Source of the DNA: Phialocephala subalpina | Taxonomy: Eukaryota > Ascomycota > Leotiomycetes > Helotiales > Mollisiaceae | Assembly: GCA_900073065.1 (NCBI GenBank) | Contig: FJOG01000014.1 | Location: 422,803 to 486,802 of the forward strand | Length of the DNA: 64,000 bases | Reading direction: 5' to 3' | Notes under the pieces: generated by a model | What the model was told of the DNA's origin: nothing | Databases searched by the model: none | The model's input: the letters and a program-made list of their open reading frames with translations, nothing else | Shown here: positions 43,157 to 53,958 of the stretch, one piece after another | Layout of the letters: every line of letters begins with the position of its first letter | Position numbering within the stretch: position 1 is the first letter of the stretch | Made by a program: the position numbers and the translations under genes

Positions 43157-45361
43157 TTACTTCTCAGCGGGACTCCCTTCCTTCAGCCCCGGAGCTCCCT
43201 TCCTATCACTCTCCAATTCATCATTTGGCTGGTCATGTCTGGAGTACATCTTATACTCAATACTATCTTTGAAGTTCAGGGTTCCGGATTCGACTTGTTT
43301 GCGAGTGGCGGAGAGTTTGGATTTTGGGAGGCCCATGGATTCGAGGAATGCTACGGCTGTGAGAGGAAATAAACGTTAGTAGGAGAAGAGGGAGGGTGAG
43401 GGGAGCGGGAACATACTGTCTTTCCACTCAACCTCTTTCCGTTTATTATCCCATTTGAGCTCTACGGCCATAATATCAATGACCTTCGGCAACGCCTCCA
43501 ACGCAGCTTGAGCATTCAAAAACGCCAACCGTGTACGACGAGCGAGCACGTCGACGGCGGTTTGTGCGTACTCGTGTCTCACAGCATACCGAACTTCTCC
43601 GTCAACAAACGGATACAAACCCGAGATCCTCTCTCCTCTCACTGGGAATCTCTTCTCCGTAGGATTGGACAGCGCTGCAACAGTCCAAGCTCTGTCTCCG
43701 TAGGACTCTGTGAGATGTTTCGCGATATCGGTTTCTACGCCGAAATGCTGGATTAAATTGATGAATAACGTCTTTGAGAATCCATGAGCACCGATGAGTT
43801 TAACTTGATGAGTCTGACAAGTGCCATTCAGGTTCTTGCCATCGTCGATTTTCTCGGTTCCAGAGACGTCAGGGGCGTTAGGGAAGGGTTTTGGGGTGAG
43901 GGAGAAAGTGGTGATTGCTTCGTCGACGGCTTCTTCTGCCATTTGGCGGTATGTTGTCCATTTCCCTCCCGCGCAAGTCAGGAGTCCGGAATCGGAGACG
44001 TTGATGAGATGATTCCTAACCAAAGATTCGGTATTCTTGGCTTTAGGATCCTTGACCAAAGGACGGATTCCGGACCATGCTGCGAGAACGTCGCCACGTC
44101 GGACATTGATGTCGGGAGATAGGTAGTGTCGGATCTCGGAGAGGATCCAGTCTATTTCCTCCTCTTTTGGGAGAGGGTTGTGGGATATTGTTGTAGGGGA
44201 GTCAGTCGTTCCGGCGATGGTGTTTCCTTGCCAGGGGAGGAAGAAGATTACTCTCCCGTCAGAGGTTTTGGGGTCGATGAGTCCCATCTTTTGGGGAGAG
44301 TAATAGCCAGGTAATATAACATGGGTGCCGGAGCTGGGGGCGACGATTTCTTTGACGTCTGGTTCGTCCATTTTGCGGATGGAGTCGGTGAAGGGTCCTG
44401 TGGCATTGATGATTCCTCGGGCGCGGATGGTGAATTCATCTGCTTTCTTTCCGTTCTTTTCTTGGACTAGGTCTTTGACTTTTGCTCCGCAGAGCTTGCC
44501 GTTGGGATCCTTTTCTAGGGATGTAACTTCGAGGTGGTTGACGACTGTGCTGCCGTATAACGCGGCGGTCATAGCCAGCGAGACGTTCATCCGAGAATCG
44601 TTATGTGCTCCATCGTAGTATACCAATGCTCCAACCAAATTATCCTTCTTCAACATCGGAAATGCCTCCAACGCCTTACTCCTCGTCAAAAAGTAACTCG
44701 TTTCAATCCCCTCACTCCCAGCCAGGAAATCATACGTCTTTGTGCCAGCCCAGTAATAAGGCGCCTTCCACCATTTATCCAACGGCAGCATAATCGGTAA
44801 CCACATCGACAAATGAGGCGCCGTATCCAAGAAGTATTTCCGTTCCCTCAAAGCTTCCTTGACAAGCTTGTATTGATTGTAATCCAGTTCCCAAACTGCT
44901 TTCTCCAGATATCGTACACCACCATGCACTCCTCGTCAAAAAGTAACTCGTTTCAATCCCCTCACTCCCAGCCAGGAAATCATACGTCTTTGTGCCAGCC
45001 CAGTAATAAGGCGCCTTCCACCATTTATCCAACGGCAGCATAATCGGTAACCACATCGACAAATGAGGCGCCGTATCCAAGAAGTATTTCCGTTCCCTCA
45101 AAGCTTCCTTGACAAGCTTGTATTGATTGTAATCCAGTTCCCAAACTGCTTTCTCCAGATATCGTACACCACCATGCTGACTTTGGGGAATCGAGGAGGG
45201 CGGAAGGACCCCTCTGCGCCATAGCCGGGGGGAGATACGACTGCGGGGTCGGAACCGGGGATGTTTCGGGGGCGGTAGGTGGAGTAGAGGAAGGTGCCTC
45301 CTACTGCGGCTGCGCCGGTTGTGTAGAGGAGGGGTTTTGCGAGGCGTTGTCGGAAGGCCAT
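43157..45361 (-). CDS. GUT2: FAD-dependent glycerol-3-phosphate dehydrogenase, mitochondrial (assembly-damaged)
   Basis: The 5' part (MAFRQRLAKPLLYTTGAAAV, then FLYSTYRPRNIPGSDPAVVS and PPRFPK) is a mitochondrial leader with an inner-membrane segment. The main exon reads HGGVRYLEKAVWELDYNQYK, APHLSMWLPIMLPLDKWWKA, VYYDGAHNDSRMNVSLAMTA, IINATGPFTDSIRKMD, SDGRVIFFLPWQGNTIAGTT and CAGGKWTTYRQMAEEAVDEA, all GUT2 landmarks. A 60-nt intron (43357-43416, TACTAAC branch) precedes the last exon, TVAFLESMGLPKSKLSATRK to a stop at 43157. The enzyme oxidises glycerol-3-phosphate to DHAP and feeds electrons to ubiquinone. The Rossmann GxGxxG segment between PPRFPK and HGGVRY is absent, exactly at the edge of a 250-bp duplication, which also shifts the frame. 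I infer an assembly fault in an essential-type metabolic gene, not a true pseudogene. Confidence 0.85.
44678..45177. repeat. Perfect 250-bp tandem duplication (44678-44927 and 44928-45177)
   Basis: The 250 bases from ACTCCTCGTCAAAAAG to GTACACCACCATGC occur twice without a difference that I can see. They encode HGGVRYLEK through SYFLTRS of GUT2. As 250 is not a multiple of three, the second copy is out of frame with the first. Confidence 0.95.
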
Positions 45362-45580
45362 TTTGTGAGGAGAGGAGGAGAGGTTGGAGGATCGTGGAGG
45401 GAAAAGGTTTTGTTAGGATGGAGAAGTTGGAGCTGGAGTGGAGTTGCTGCAGACTCGATGGAGCTTGGGAGCTCGATGATGTTGCTAATGCAGATCAGCC
45501 CGCTTTTGACGAGGCCAAGGATGAGTGATCAACCTTGAACTTTTTCAGCCAACAAACCCAATTGAAGTATATATATCTCG

Positions 45581-45600
45581 TACTGTGCAATTGCACAGTA
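45581..45600. promoter_or_regulatory. 20-bp perfect palindrome in the GUT2 promoter
   Basis: TACTGTGCAATTGCACAGTA is its own reverse complement over all 20 bases. It lies about 220 bp before the GUT2 start and a few bases upstream of a TATATATA box (about 45568-45576), a position that suits an operator-like site for a dimeric regulator. The binding protein is unknown. Confidence 0.5.
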
Positions 45601-45604
45601 AGAG

Positions 45605-46265
45605 GAAGAGGAACAGAAGATTGTTGTTGTTGATGAGAAGTTCAAGAAGAAGCAATTGTTTTTCCTGAGCTCTGTCGATTGAGGGCGCCCTCGTCGGTGA
45701 TCTGCCGGCCATTATTCCGCCAATCAATTGGGTCACAGCCTAAATTTCGGCGGGCGCGGAAAAACTTCCATGTGGGACAGAAATGCATGGGGAAAGTGAG
45801 CCGAGACGCGACTTTTTTCATGTGGCGTGACTTGAAATGTCTTGGATTTCTGACTGCGTTCTTGGTTTTCTTGGATTTCGAGAATCGCGTCTTAGGAGAT
45901 TCTTGAATTGTTCACATGCTTGAGTTTGTCGTATGTGTTGATGCAGTTGATCTACTGTTCGTCTCTTTCCTTCAGTCTCAGAGATTTCAAGTCGGTTCAG
46001 TAGTCGCGTCTCTCAGATGTGATATCGATCAGTGATGATTCGGCACCTTCGAAAGCTTCAAACCTGTCCCGTCATCCGATCAAGAAGAAATCCTTACATG
46101 AGATGTGAATTTGTAACTTCCATTTACTATGCTGAGATGCTGAGCTGTTTTGTCAACGGCCACATGAGATTGAATATTCAAGATGAGCGTATCTTTCTAG
46201 ATTTTTGAGCTTCAATTTATATCAACTTCTTCGCTTTCCTTTTTCAAATCCTTTGATCACAGAAA
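45605..46265. other. Intergenic between two minus-strand genes
   Basis: Upstream of GUT2 and downstream of the aldo/keto reductase. No gene or repeat seen. Confidence 0.35.
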
Positions 46266-46270
46266 CCAGT

Positions 46271-47379
46271 TCAAGCCTTCAACTCCGGTGTACTAGCAAA
46301 CAAACTAGCCATCATCGCTTCAGGGTACCTCGTCCCATGAACCTCCGCATTCTCTACAAGTTGTCTAATCTCCTTCTCCTCTTCGTTGCTCAACTTAACT
46401 TCCAGCGCTCCGAGATTCTCTTCCAGGTATTTAATCTTCTTGGTACCAGGAATCGGGATTATGTCGTCTCCTTGCGCGAGAAGCCAAGCGAGCGTCAATT
46501 GACCAGGTGTGCAATTCTTCTTTTTGGCGAGAGCGGTGATGCCATCCACCAATTTCAAATTCTTCGGGAAGTTCTCTTTGCTGAATCTTGGTGCGAATTT
46601 GCGGAAATCGCCTTCTTCGAAGTCGGAGGGAGATTTGTAGGCGCCTGTTAGGAGACCGCTAGGAGATGTTGGTAAGCAAGCTTTGGGAGGAGAAAGGGAG
46701 GTGGGGAAAGGAAGGGAGAGGAGACGAACCGTCCAAGGGGTGAGTACGCCACGACAGCGACGCCTAATTCCCGACACGTCTTCAAGAGATTGATTTCAGG
46801 CTGCTCGATATCGATTGCGAATGGCGAATACTCGATCTGCACTGCATCGATATGATGCACTTTGCATGCTCTCCGCAAAGTATCCGCCGAAATCTCGCTG
46901 AGGCCTATGTATTTGACCTTCCCTTCCTTCTTCAACTCAACCATAGCCTCGACAGTCTTCTCAATCGGCGTCTTCTGATCTACTCTATGGCAGTAGTAAA
47001 GATCGATTGTTTGAACACCTAGCCTCTTCAAACTCTTCTCACACGCCTGTCGACAATACTCTGGACTCGAGTCCACCATCCTTTTTATATTCTCCCCCTC
47101 GCCTACCAATCTATTCGCAAATTTCGTCGCGAGGAAGACATCTTGTCTTTTGCCGGTGCGGGCAAACCATTTCCCGACCAGGTCTTCGCTGTCTTGGTAC
47201 ATGTCTGCAGAGTCCCAGAACGTTTCGCCGAGTTCGTAGGCGCGATCCAAGACCTTGAATCTCTCCTCGTCGGACTGGGGCTTTCCGTAGAAGGCGGAGA
47301 GGCCCATCAGTCCGAATCCCAAAGCTGGGACCTGAGGGCCGCTCTTTCCGAGCTTGCGGGTGGGGAGTTGTGGTGCCAT
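46271..47379 (-). CDS. Aldo/keto reductase
   Basis: Two exons (46730-47379, 46271-46658), 71-nt intron (GTTCGT donor, CTAG acceptor), 345 residues. The start TRKLGKSGPQVPALGFGLMG is typical of AKR13/YakC-like aldo/keto reductases. The catalytic tetrad is in place: Asp56 and Tyr61 in FWDSADMYQDSE, Lys86 in FLATKFANR and His131 in LYYCHRVD. The NADPH-binding end has AYSPLGRGLLTG, the IPIPGTKKIKYLEENLGALE block and a final helix. It reduces aldehydes or ketones with NADPH in the cytosol. The natural substrate cannot be read from sequence. Length is normal and nothing is broken. Confidence 0.9.
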
Positions 47380-47384
47380 ATTTG

Positions 47385-48125
47385 CTGCTGTGCGTATGAG
47401 ATGCTGGTATTTGAAGTGGTTGGTTATGCTGCTGCAATTGAATTTGATACTGTAAGGGGTTCAAGTTTCTGCTGCAGGGTCTCAGTTGATGGAAATGGAT
47501 GGGGAGCTTCATCTTTAATAAACAGGAGAGGTTTCGCCATGATGCAGGAACCATGGAGATAATCCGGAGTTTAGGTAGCTTCGGGTAGGGCTTGTGCTCT
47601 GCCGACGTCACATCCGTCTGTTTGGCGTAGTTTGCTAGATATTGTGGCGCGTTGTTGTCGGAGATACAGAGCCGGACCCCTCATTCGATCTTCCCATCGC
47701 CGAAATCACTTACCGACGTACCGTTCGCTCGGGAAAGATTATCCATCAAGGTGCCGCTTAGAAACCCATGCAAACGTGATTGTATAGCTCAATAGGGTAG
47801 TAAGCAATTCATATTACCGCGTGTTAAATTGCAGGAAGAAAAGTACTCGTATATAAGTCTATCAATGACGAAGGCTGCCAATAGCGGGATCGTTGAGACG
47901 AATGAGAGGGATGTTACCCCGCTGTTGCACGTGAGGTCAGCACTCTGTTTCAGCCTTCACACTGCAAGGCTGCCATTGACGTGCAGAGCAACCGTGGCAT
48001 GATCATGACTATGAAGAGGCTTATCTATATCACCTTTCACTCTCTCTTGCCAGTACCATCCGCTTCCTTGGAACAACGGACGGCGGATTGTCATTAAGAG
48101 ATCAGACTCAACACGTGACAGCTTC
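47385..48125. other. Divergent promoter region
   Basis: Lies between the reductase and the 210-residue membrane protein, which are transcribed away from each other. CACGTG words occur near 47930 and 48113. No gene seen. Confidence 0.4.
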
Positions 48126-48130
48126 CCACC

Positions 48131-48763
48131 ATGCCAAGGTTCTCCGACGACGACCCCTTTTGGTTCGAGCGAAACATCCTCCCTCTCTGGTATCACTTTA
48201 CCCTCCTCCTCGCCCTAACATGTCCATTGCTGTACCTCTTCCCCTTCTCCCACCCATTCAAACCATACCGCACCTTCCTAGCCCTCCTAACCGCCTTCGC
48301 AAACCTATGCTCTTACACCGAACCCTATTACCTCGCCCGCCCCGTCTACGTCTGCTTCTACCCCGTCCGCGGCGAAACATTCCACCACCCTGAAGAGAAA
48401 AGGTTACAGATTCAGTATTCGCTGTTTTTCGGGGCTTGGGTTTTGGCGATAGCTGTGTTTTTGGGGAGGGTTGGGGGGTTTGTTGGGAGGGAGTGGAGGG
48501 ATGGGAGGGATGTGGTGATGAGGCAAGAGAAGGAATGGCTACTTGGGAAGGAGAAAGGAGATGAGCTAGTAGAGGGTGGGTTGAGGCAGGGTAGTGAAGA
48601 TTTTGAGAGGGGGAGTAGGTGGAGAAAAGTGGCGACTTGGGTTGGAAAGGAGAGGATCAAGGATGTGCTGATGGGGAGTGCTTGGTGTTTGACGGTTGGG
48701 GCGTGGTTGGTTATGTGGGGGCACAGCAAGAAAGGCAAATTTGGGGATTGGGTTGATGATTGA
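48131..48763 (+). CDS. Small membrane protein of unknown function
   Basis: Single exon, 210 residues. Three or four hydrophobic segments: WYHFTLLLALTCPLLYLFPF, FLALLTAFANLCSYTE, SLFFGAWVLAIAVFLGRVGG and, near the end, VLMGSAWCLTVGAWLVMWG. A charged cytosolic-type loop of about 70 residues (REWRDGRDVVMRQEKEWLLG, ERGSRWRKVATWVGKERIKD) separates the last two. The C-terminus is GHSKKGKFGDWVDD. No family recognised. Membrane location is the only safe statement. Confidence 0.7.
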   Translation: MPRFSDDDPFWFERNILPLWYHFTLLLALTCPLLYLFPFSHPFKPYRTFLALLTAFANLCSYTEPYYLARPVYVCFYPVRGETFHHPEEKRLQIQYSLFFGAWVLAIAVFLGRVGGFVGREWRDGRDVVMRQEKEWLLGKEKGDELVEGGLRQGSEDFERGSRWRKVATWVGKERIKDVLMGSAWCLTVGAWLVMWGHSKKGKFGDWVDD

Positions 48764-49027
48764 GGAGACATTATTGTAAGTGGAGAGAATGGGAAGTATT
48801 TCATGTGAGATGCCTATCGATAGACCATTTTCTGGCTGCTGGCATTTTCTTGACTTGCTGTGCTGTTCCCATGGCTCGTGTTCTGTTGACTGGTGGTGCG
48901 TGAGATGTGAACAGAAGTTGTACGCTGCAATTCGTGACTTTCAGACACGCTGTCTTCGGACGGCGAGGTCTGCTTGTCCTCTATTGACTTGTCCTTTCGG
49001 GCATCTGCTATTCTTAACCCGAATCAA

Positions 49028-50467
49028 TCATGCACTTGTGGGGCATATCTTACCTTGCAAAGCATCCATAAGATTCAAAATGATGAGTCCCAACAACACA
49101 ACAGGCAGCACCTGACCAAATCCCCACGTCGTCTCATCAGCTACCAACCCTGCGTTCGAATGCTTCATGTCAATGAGGCCGTACGTATTCCAAGCTGTGA
49201 ATCCAAAATAAGCTGCTACTATCAGTGGAGAGTGAACGTCTCCCCATGCCCACAGAGCGATGAATTGTCTGAAGAGACTCCAGATCAGTCTCCAGGCTCG
49301 ATTCTGGACTTGTTTTGCGAACCATCGGAAGAGCTCTGCATCGTTGAGATTACCGATATTCGTGGCTGGAGAATCAGCAGGAGCGCCATTGCTTTTCAAC
49401 CAAGGGGGTATCAGGGCTGTACATGACGTCCATGGGGTCTTCAAACTGGATTTCCAGTGATCGCGCTGTTCTTCCAGCTTCAACAGAGTAATGATCGACC
49501 TTGTTGCTTCCCTTGCAAGAACGAACATCAGATATGCAGCGTAGCATATAAGTCCTGCGATCCAGAGAAAATTCAGACCATAAGTAGATTTGTCATGAGA
49601 CAGGTAGCAGTAGCCAGATGTCAACGGATCCCACTCGCCCTTCGGTCCCCATTTCCGAGGGATTGTCACAATCTGACAGTATGCCGAAAGCACAGCCGAT
49701 ATCAAAATCGCAACAGTCCTCGTCCAGAAATGCCAATCATCGTGATCGTCGCTTTGGCTCATCTCGCCAGATCTAGCAGCCCAGAAAGAGTTTACACATA
49801 AGAGCCAGTAGGTTATGACGAACTGTTGGTGATAGAATTTCATCGTGTTCCCTTGGGCGAGTGCGGCAATGATGATCCCTATGCCAGTGACGAGCTGAAT
49901 GTCGCAAAGTACATCGAGAGCTTTCTTCGAGAACTCTTCGGCTTTTGAAAACTTCTTCGAGAGTAACAACAGCGTGATGAAAACGATTGCTCGCTGGCAT
50001 CGAGTTATCCACTTCGCAGCCCAAGCGAGAAATCCGTGCTCGCGGACAAATCTAGGAGGCAGTTCTGAGAACGTGTATTTGTCGACAAGAGCTTTGAACT
50101 CGGTTTGCCAATGATCATTATTTCTCGGAGGAAGCGACGTGTAGACAAGCTTGGATAGTGCACAGTAAGTTGCAACAGCAACTACCATGCACGTGATCCA
50201 CCCCGTCACAATAAACGCATACATAACCTGTTGAGGGTACACTCAGTGATCACATGCCAGCTGATATACTCAGGTACTCACCCCAGGACCAGCAATGTCG
50301 GGATCTCCCTCGAACGGAGCCACGCAGCTACAGTCCACCTGGTTAGGATCTGTGAGATTGTAGAATGCTGTCAATCCATTGTGGTATAACCAGCAGCAAT
50401 CATTCCAATCACGAGTCTGGGGATCAAAAAAACTGTCGTCAAAATAACGCTCATTCCAGAGAGGCAT
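49028..50467 (-). CDS. Polytopic membrane protein of a fungal-specific family
   Basis: Two exons can be joined: 50282-50467 and 49028-50227, over a 54-nt intron with phase 0. The N-terminal part has a Cys-rich ectodomain (DWNDCCWLYHNGLTAFYNLT, NQVDCSCVAPFEGDPDIAGP) typical of a fungal family of uncharacterised membrane proteins with a DPDIAGxGV block before the first helix. At least seven hydrophobic segments follow, including VMYAFIVTGWITCMVVAVAT, AIVFITLLLLSK, VTGIGIIIAALAQG, VITYWLLCVNSFWAA, AVLISAVLSAYC-like, FLWIAGLICYAAYLMFVLA and QVLPVVLLGLIILNLMDAL. The protein should sit in the plasma membrane or an endomembrane. The start Met at 50467 is provisional; a further upstream exon is possible beyond the C-run at 50544-50562. 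Function unknown. Confidence 0.65.
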
Positions 50468-50543
50468 CGCGAAAGGGATTTGCGAACAGCGACAGCAACA
50501 TTCGTGACCTTGTTGCGAGTCGCGTCAAAGTATTTCAGCTGAA

Positions 50544-50562
50544 CCCCCCCCCCCCCCCCCCC
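50544..50562 (+). repeat. 19-base C homopolymer
   Basis: An uninterrupted run of 19 C. Other C-runs of 10 or more occur at 36359-36369, 42895-42904 and 60877-60890. Runs of this length are error-prone in sequencing. Confidence 0.8.
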
Positions 50563-50599
50563 ACGAACCTCTAGACCAACCACAATATAACGTCACCAT

Positions 50600-51860
50600 C
50601 CAGAGATAGAAGATACTGACAATGTGACAGGGACTCGCCCAATCACAATCCATATCGATTCCGTTTTATGCCCAAAACAAGCACCCGTCGTTGGATCTCA
50701 TCCTTGATGAGGCTTCCGACTAGCTGAAAAGCATTGAATTACAAATCTCTTGCTCGTCAATGAACATGGAAACATCACTTGATTCGCCAGCCTCAACTCT
50801 ACGAACTTGCGTCGATGTTGAGAATGAAAGGAAGAGGAAACTCTAAGAGTGAACTTTTGTAGGGAAGCGACAGCCTAAATAATGCGCTAGACCCGACGTC
50901 ATTTCATCGCGACCGTGTTGCAACTTCACATCTTCTTCATCGCAACCTTCTCATCATCATTCATCATCTTCTCATCAGTTCTCAAAACTCAACGTGGGAT
51001 AGATATGAGTAGCTCTCATCCATTTCTCGCCGTAAGAAATGGTCTTGGCGCTAGTGAGAGTTTCTACCTTCGTGATTCTACTTTTTAATCCTTCTTTAGC
51101 ACGACACGTCGTTCATTCGTCCTTCCCCTTGGAACCTATGCAAAAGGATTCCATACCCTGCCCAGATTAGTCCTCGGTCTTTGAATTTGCGATCTCTCCA
51201 CCCTCAAAGTAGCTCTATGGTTGTTGATTTTATTCTGAGGAGCTGATGAAGCACTCGAGGCATGTGTTATTACGTGCCCCCTGCTGTCTCCTGCCACCCT
51301 TCGCTCATCGCCGATGCTAAGTCAAGTAGAGGTCGATGTTTTGGTTGGTGGTTTCGCCCCCGCGGCTCCTCCTACCCCTCCGAAGCTGGACTTGAGGAGG
51401 GGTCCTTGGAGCTATAGAGGTTCCAGGCAATGTACATTACAACCCTTTCCAAAATTTCTTCGATTCATCAAGCTCTGCACTCATCGGCCAATGTTCGATT
51501 TTCCGACGGCTTTTCAAGCTCGCTACCAGGCTTTGAAAGAACTCCGGACATCCATATTACTTTCCCCTGGAATTGCGGCGGTGCCTTAATATAATTAACA
51601 AATCACGCCTCATTCGAGAGTAATAATCACTGCATTTCAGGCTACCAGACAGACATTACGAGGTGCATGGCCACCTGATTGGAGTAGCAGATTCCAGAAC
51701 AACCAAGATACCAAACTGCAGACTATACCCGGATTGATCTCTCATTCAACAATACGCTCTTATGATTAGGCACCCAGATATATCGAAAATATTAATCCGT
51801 TGAGATGGCATACCAAGGAAAATAGTACGAAGCTTAGGCTGCATGCTTCTAGATTTTCTC
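50600..51860. other. Intergenic, no gene recognised
   Basis: Divergent promoter region of the polytopic membrane protein and the DUF4360-like gene. TCATC-rich stretch at about 50930-50985. A 91-codon frame at 51314-51589 has no domain. Confidence 0.4.
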
Positions 51861-51865
51861 TCGCC

Positions 51866-52613
51866 ATGTTTTCGATTGCCGCTCACTTCGTCGCGCTCCT
51901 TCCAATCATCCCCGCCACAACACGTTCTCCACTCGAGTCCTCTCCTGCTTCGATCATACCACCCTCCATCTCCCTCACAATACTCACCTCTGACAACGGT
52001 GTGGTCGCCCACCTCCTCTCTCAAGGCAACTCTACATCTATCTCCATCGACTACAGCACTTATGGTCTCGAAGCCTGGACAGGCGTGACAGAACGATGAA
52101 ATGATCGCAGCTCTTCCGTTGTCATGAATATTATCTATCCAGCCGGTTGGTTGCTTGAGCTACACGATCCGAAGTTTGAAGGATGGGCGGAGGTAGCTCA
52201 AAGGGGGAGAGCGCAGTTCAGGGCTTATTCTCGATTTAAGCCTTTCAACGATACTACGAGCCTAAACGTGAGTCCTGCTCCTCATCCATCTCTCCTTTCT
52301 CTTCCACTCTCCTTTCAAACTCATGGGTAAAGGTATACGAGCAGCAAGCCAATAATCTTCCCAGGACATCGACGAAATCCACATCGATGGTCCTGTCACA
52401 GGCAACTACTCCATCGCTCCAACTCCGAATCCTCGCAACCAACGGTCAAATTGTGGAAGTTCGAATGCAACGTTTACGATAGCTACCAGGATCACTGCTC
52501 TGGGAGGCATTCCGAGCGTGGACGGTCCATATCCTGCGACTGTTAATATTTCGCATCGTATTACTACTACGGAGCTTGTATGGTTGAAGTGCAATGTGAG
52601 TTCTGTTGCTTGA
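51866..52613 (+). pseudogene. Secreted DUF4360-like protein with one in-frame stop
   Basis: The signal peptide MFSIAAHFVALLPIIPATTR is followed by SISLTILTSDNGVVAHLLSQ, IDYSTYGLEAWTG, then TGA (52097-52099), NDRSSVVMNIIYPAGWLLEL and KFEGWAEVAQRGRAQFRAYS. After a 97-nt intron (52268-52364) come DIDEIHIDGPVTGNYSIAPT, CGSSNATFTIATRITALGG and ELVWLKCN. The order (small beta-rich secreted protein with YPxGW, a GxAxL-like block and a C-terminal W.xC) fits DUF4360. The TGA falls in the same frame as both sides, so one base change kills the gene. The Cys usually found next to the KNC motif is also absent. It is either a young pseudogene or a base-call error. Confidence 0.5.
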
Positions 52614-52619
52614 GGGGGG

Positions 52620-53165
52620 AGGGATGGAGGGGTGAAGAGAGGGTGAGAGACCGAGACCACTAGAGGACAAACATTGGAATACATAATCTATCAGTCTGTC
52701 ACGCTTATGCTATTGAACCTTATCGAATACGTACATTTTGATCAGTATTATTTGTTGTCAGACACTGGAACATTTGGCCTGCCAGATAAACAGCAAACGG
52801 CCAACATTGGATTCTGAAGAATGTCTTCGATGAAAGGCTAGCGGCCGCCGCGTAGCTACCTCGCCTCCCTTTATTGCAACCCTTTATTGCAACCCTTTAT
52901 TACGCATCGCTTATCGTCTTCTATCAAACGTTCTGGGACTCCAACACAGCCTGGTCTGGACTGGACGAAAGGCATATCAAATCGTCACCAGTAATATCAA
53001 CAGGCAGAAATGGAGGAAGACGATCGGTGTATTATCTCGCCTCTGATACAGCAAGACCGCAATGCACCCTCTGACTATCACAACAGCTCAGTAATCATAA
53101 CCCAGCACAGCCAAGTAATGTAGACCCAGCGAGAATTGCCCTGTCCCATAATACCAGCCCAGATC
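52620..53165. other. Intergenic, no gene recognised
   Basis: Contains three tandem imperfect units of CCCTTTATTGCAA at about 52866-52902. Nothing else seen. Confidence 0.4.
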
Positions 53166-53171
53166 GAATCC

Positions 53172-53806
53172 TCAAAGCCATCCCCTACGCTCCTCGAACT
53201 CCGCGAGCTCGGCCTCGAATCGCAACAGAATCATCCTAGCCCTCAAGTAATCTACCGAAGCCTTGTATCGTATACCCTCGACCGCGATGAAGCAAGTATC
53301 CATTTCATCGTGGCGAATGTTGTTTCGTTCAGCTTGGGAGCGGGCGAGAGGGATGCGCGCAACGCGGTTGTTCCATGCGGCTTCGAGGACTGTCTCCCTG
53401 TTCGGAGGTTAGCTGTGTTTTGGAGGGGTAGAATTGATACGTACAAGAGAGCGAGTTCGAGCTCCTCTGGAGTCATGGCCGGAGCCTTGGTAATGTTGGA
53501 GTTGTTGGCGGACATGGTGGGAGTGTAGGCTTGCGCGTTGGGTGAGGATATTGAAGGGAGTGGGATCCCGTGGTAGATGTCTGTTTTCGGAATATTTGCG
53601 CTGAGAGGAAGGGTATTTGTTTGATGAGGGGTTCCGCTCGGAGGGAGAGTGTCTGATCGCGAATGAGTTGTGATCACGGGAAGAGTGTCCAGAGAACTGT
53701 CTGGAATCGCATTAATGGAAGTTGTGAGTTCGTTGTTGATGGTTTTCTGTTGAAGTCTTTGGGGGTTGGTATGGGAAGTTAAGCGAGAAATGAGTTCCAG
53801 GTCCAT
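53172..53806 (-). CDS. Hypothetical protein, acidic/Leu-rich C-terminal helix
   Basis: Two exons (53445-53806, 53172-53397), 47-nt intron (GTACGT donor, GCTAAC branch, ACAG acceptor), 195 residues. The first half is Ser/Thr/Pro-rich and disordered (DTLPVITTHSRSDTLPPSGT). The second half is helical and well coded: SNITKAPAMTPEELELALLE, VLEAAWNNRVARIPLARSQA, DEMDTCFIAVEGIRYKASVD and RMILLRFEAELAEFEERRGW. The splice restores a frame that unspliced DNA would lose, which supports the model. The start may instead be the Met of MSANNSNITKA (residue 97). No family recognised. Confidence 0.65.
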
Positions 53807-53958
53807 GAATTGTGCGAACGCCGTCCTACTAGAGTCTATACGCCGTTTTTACACACACTGTGATCTCCTCCCACTTGATTGACACGCTCAGCTGTAGGCT
53901 ACAAAGCCGACTTCCAAGAACCATGACATGATTGCGCCTCCACACCGAAACACGTCGT

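Noticed and set aside
47780..47850. tRNA-like A-box (TAGCTCAATAGGGTAGT)
   Set aside because: No B-box (GGTTCRANTCC) follows at the right distance and no acceptor stem can be formed.
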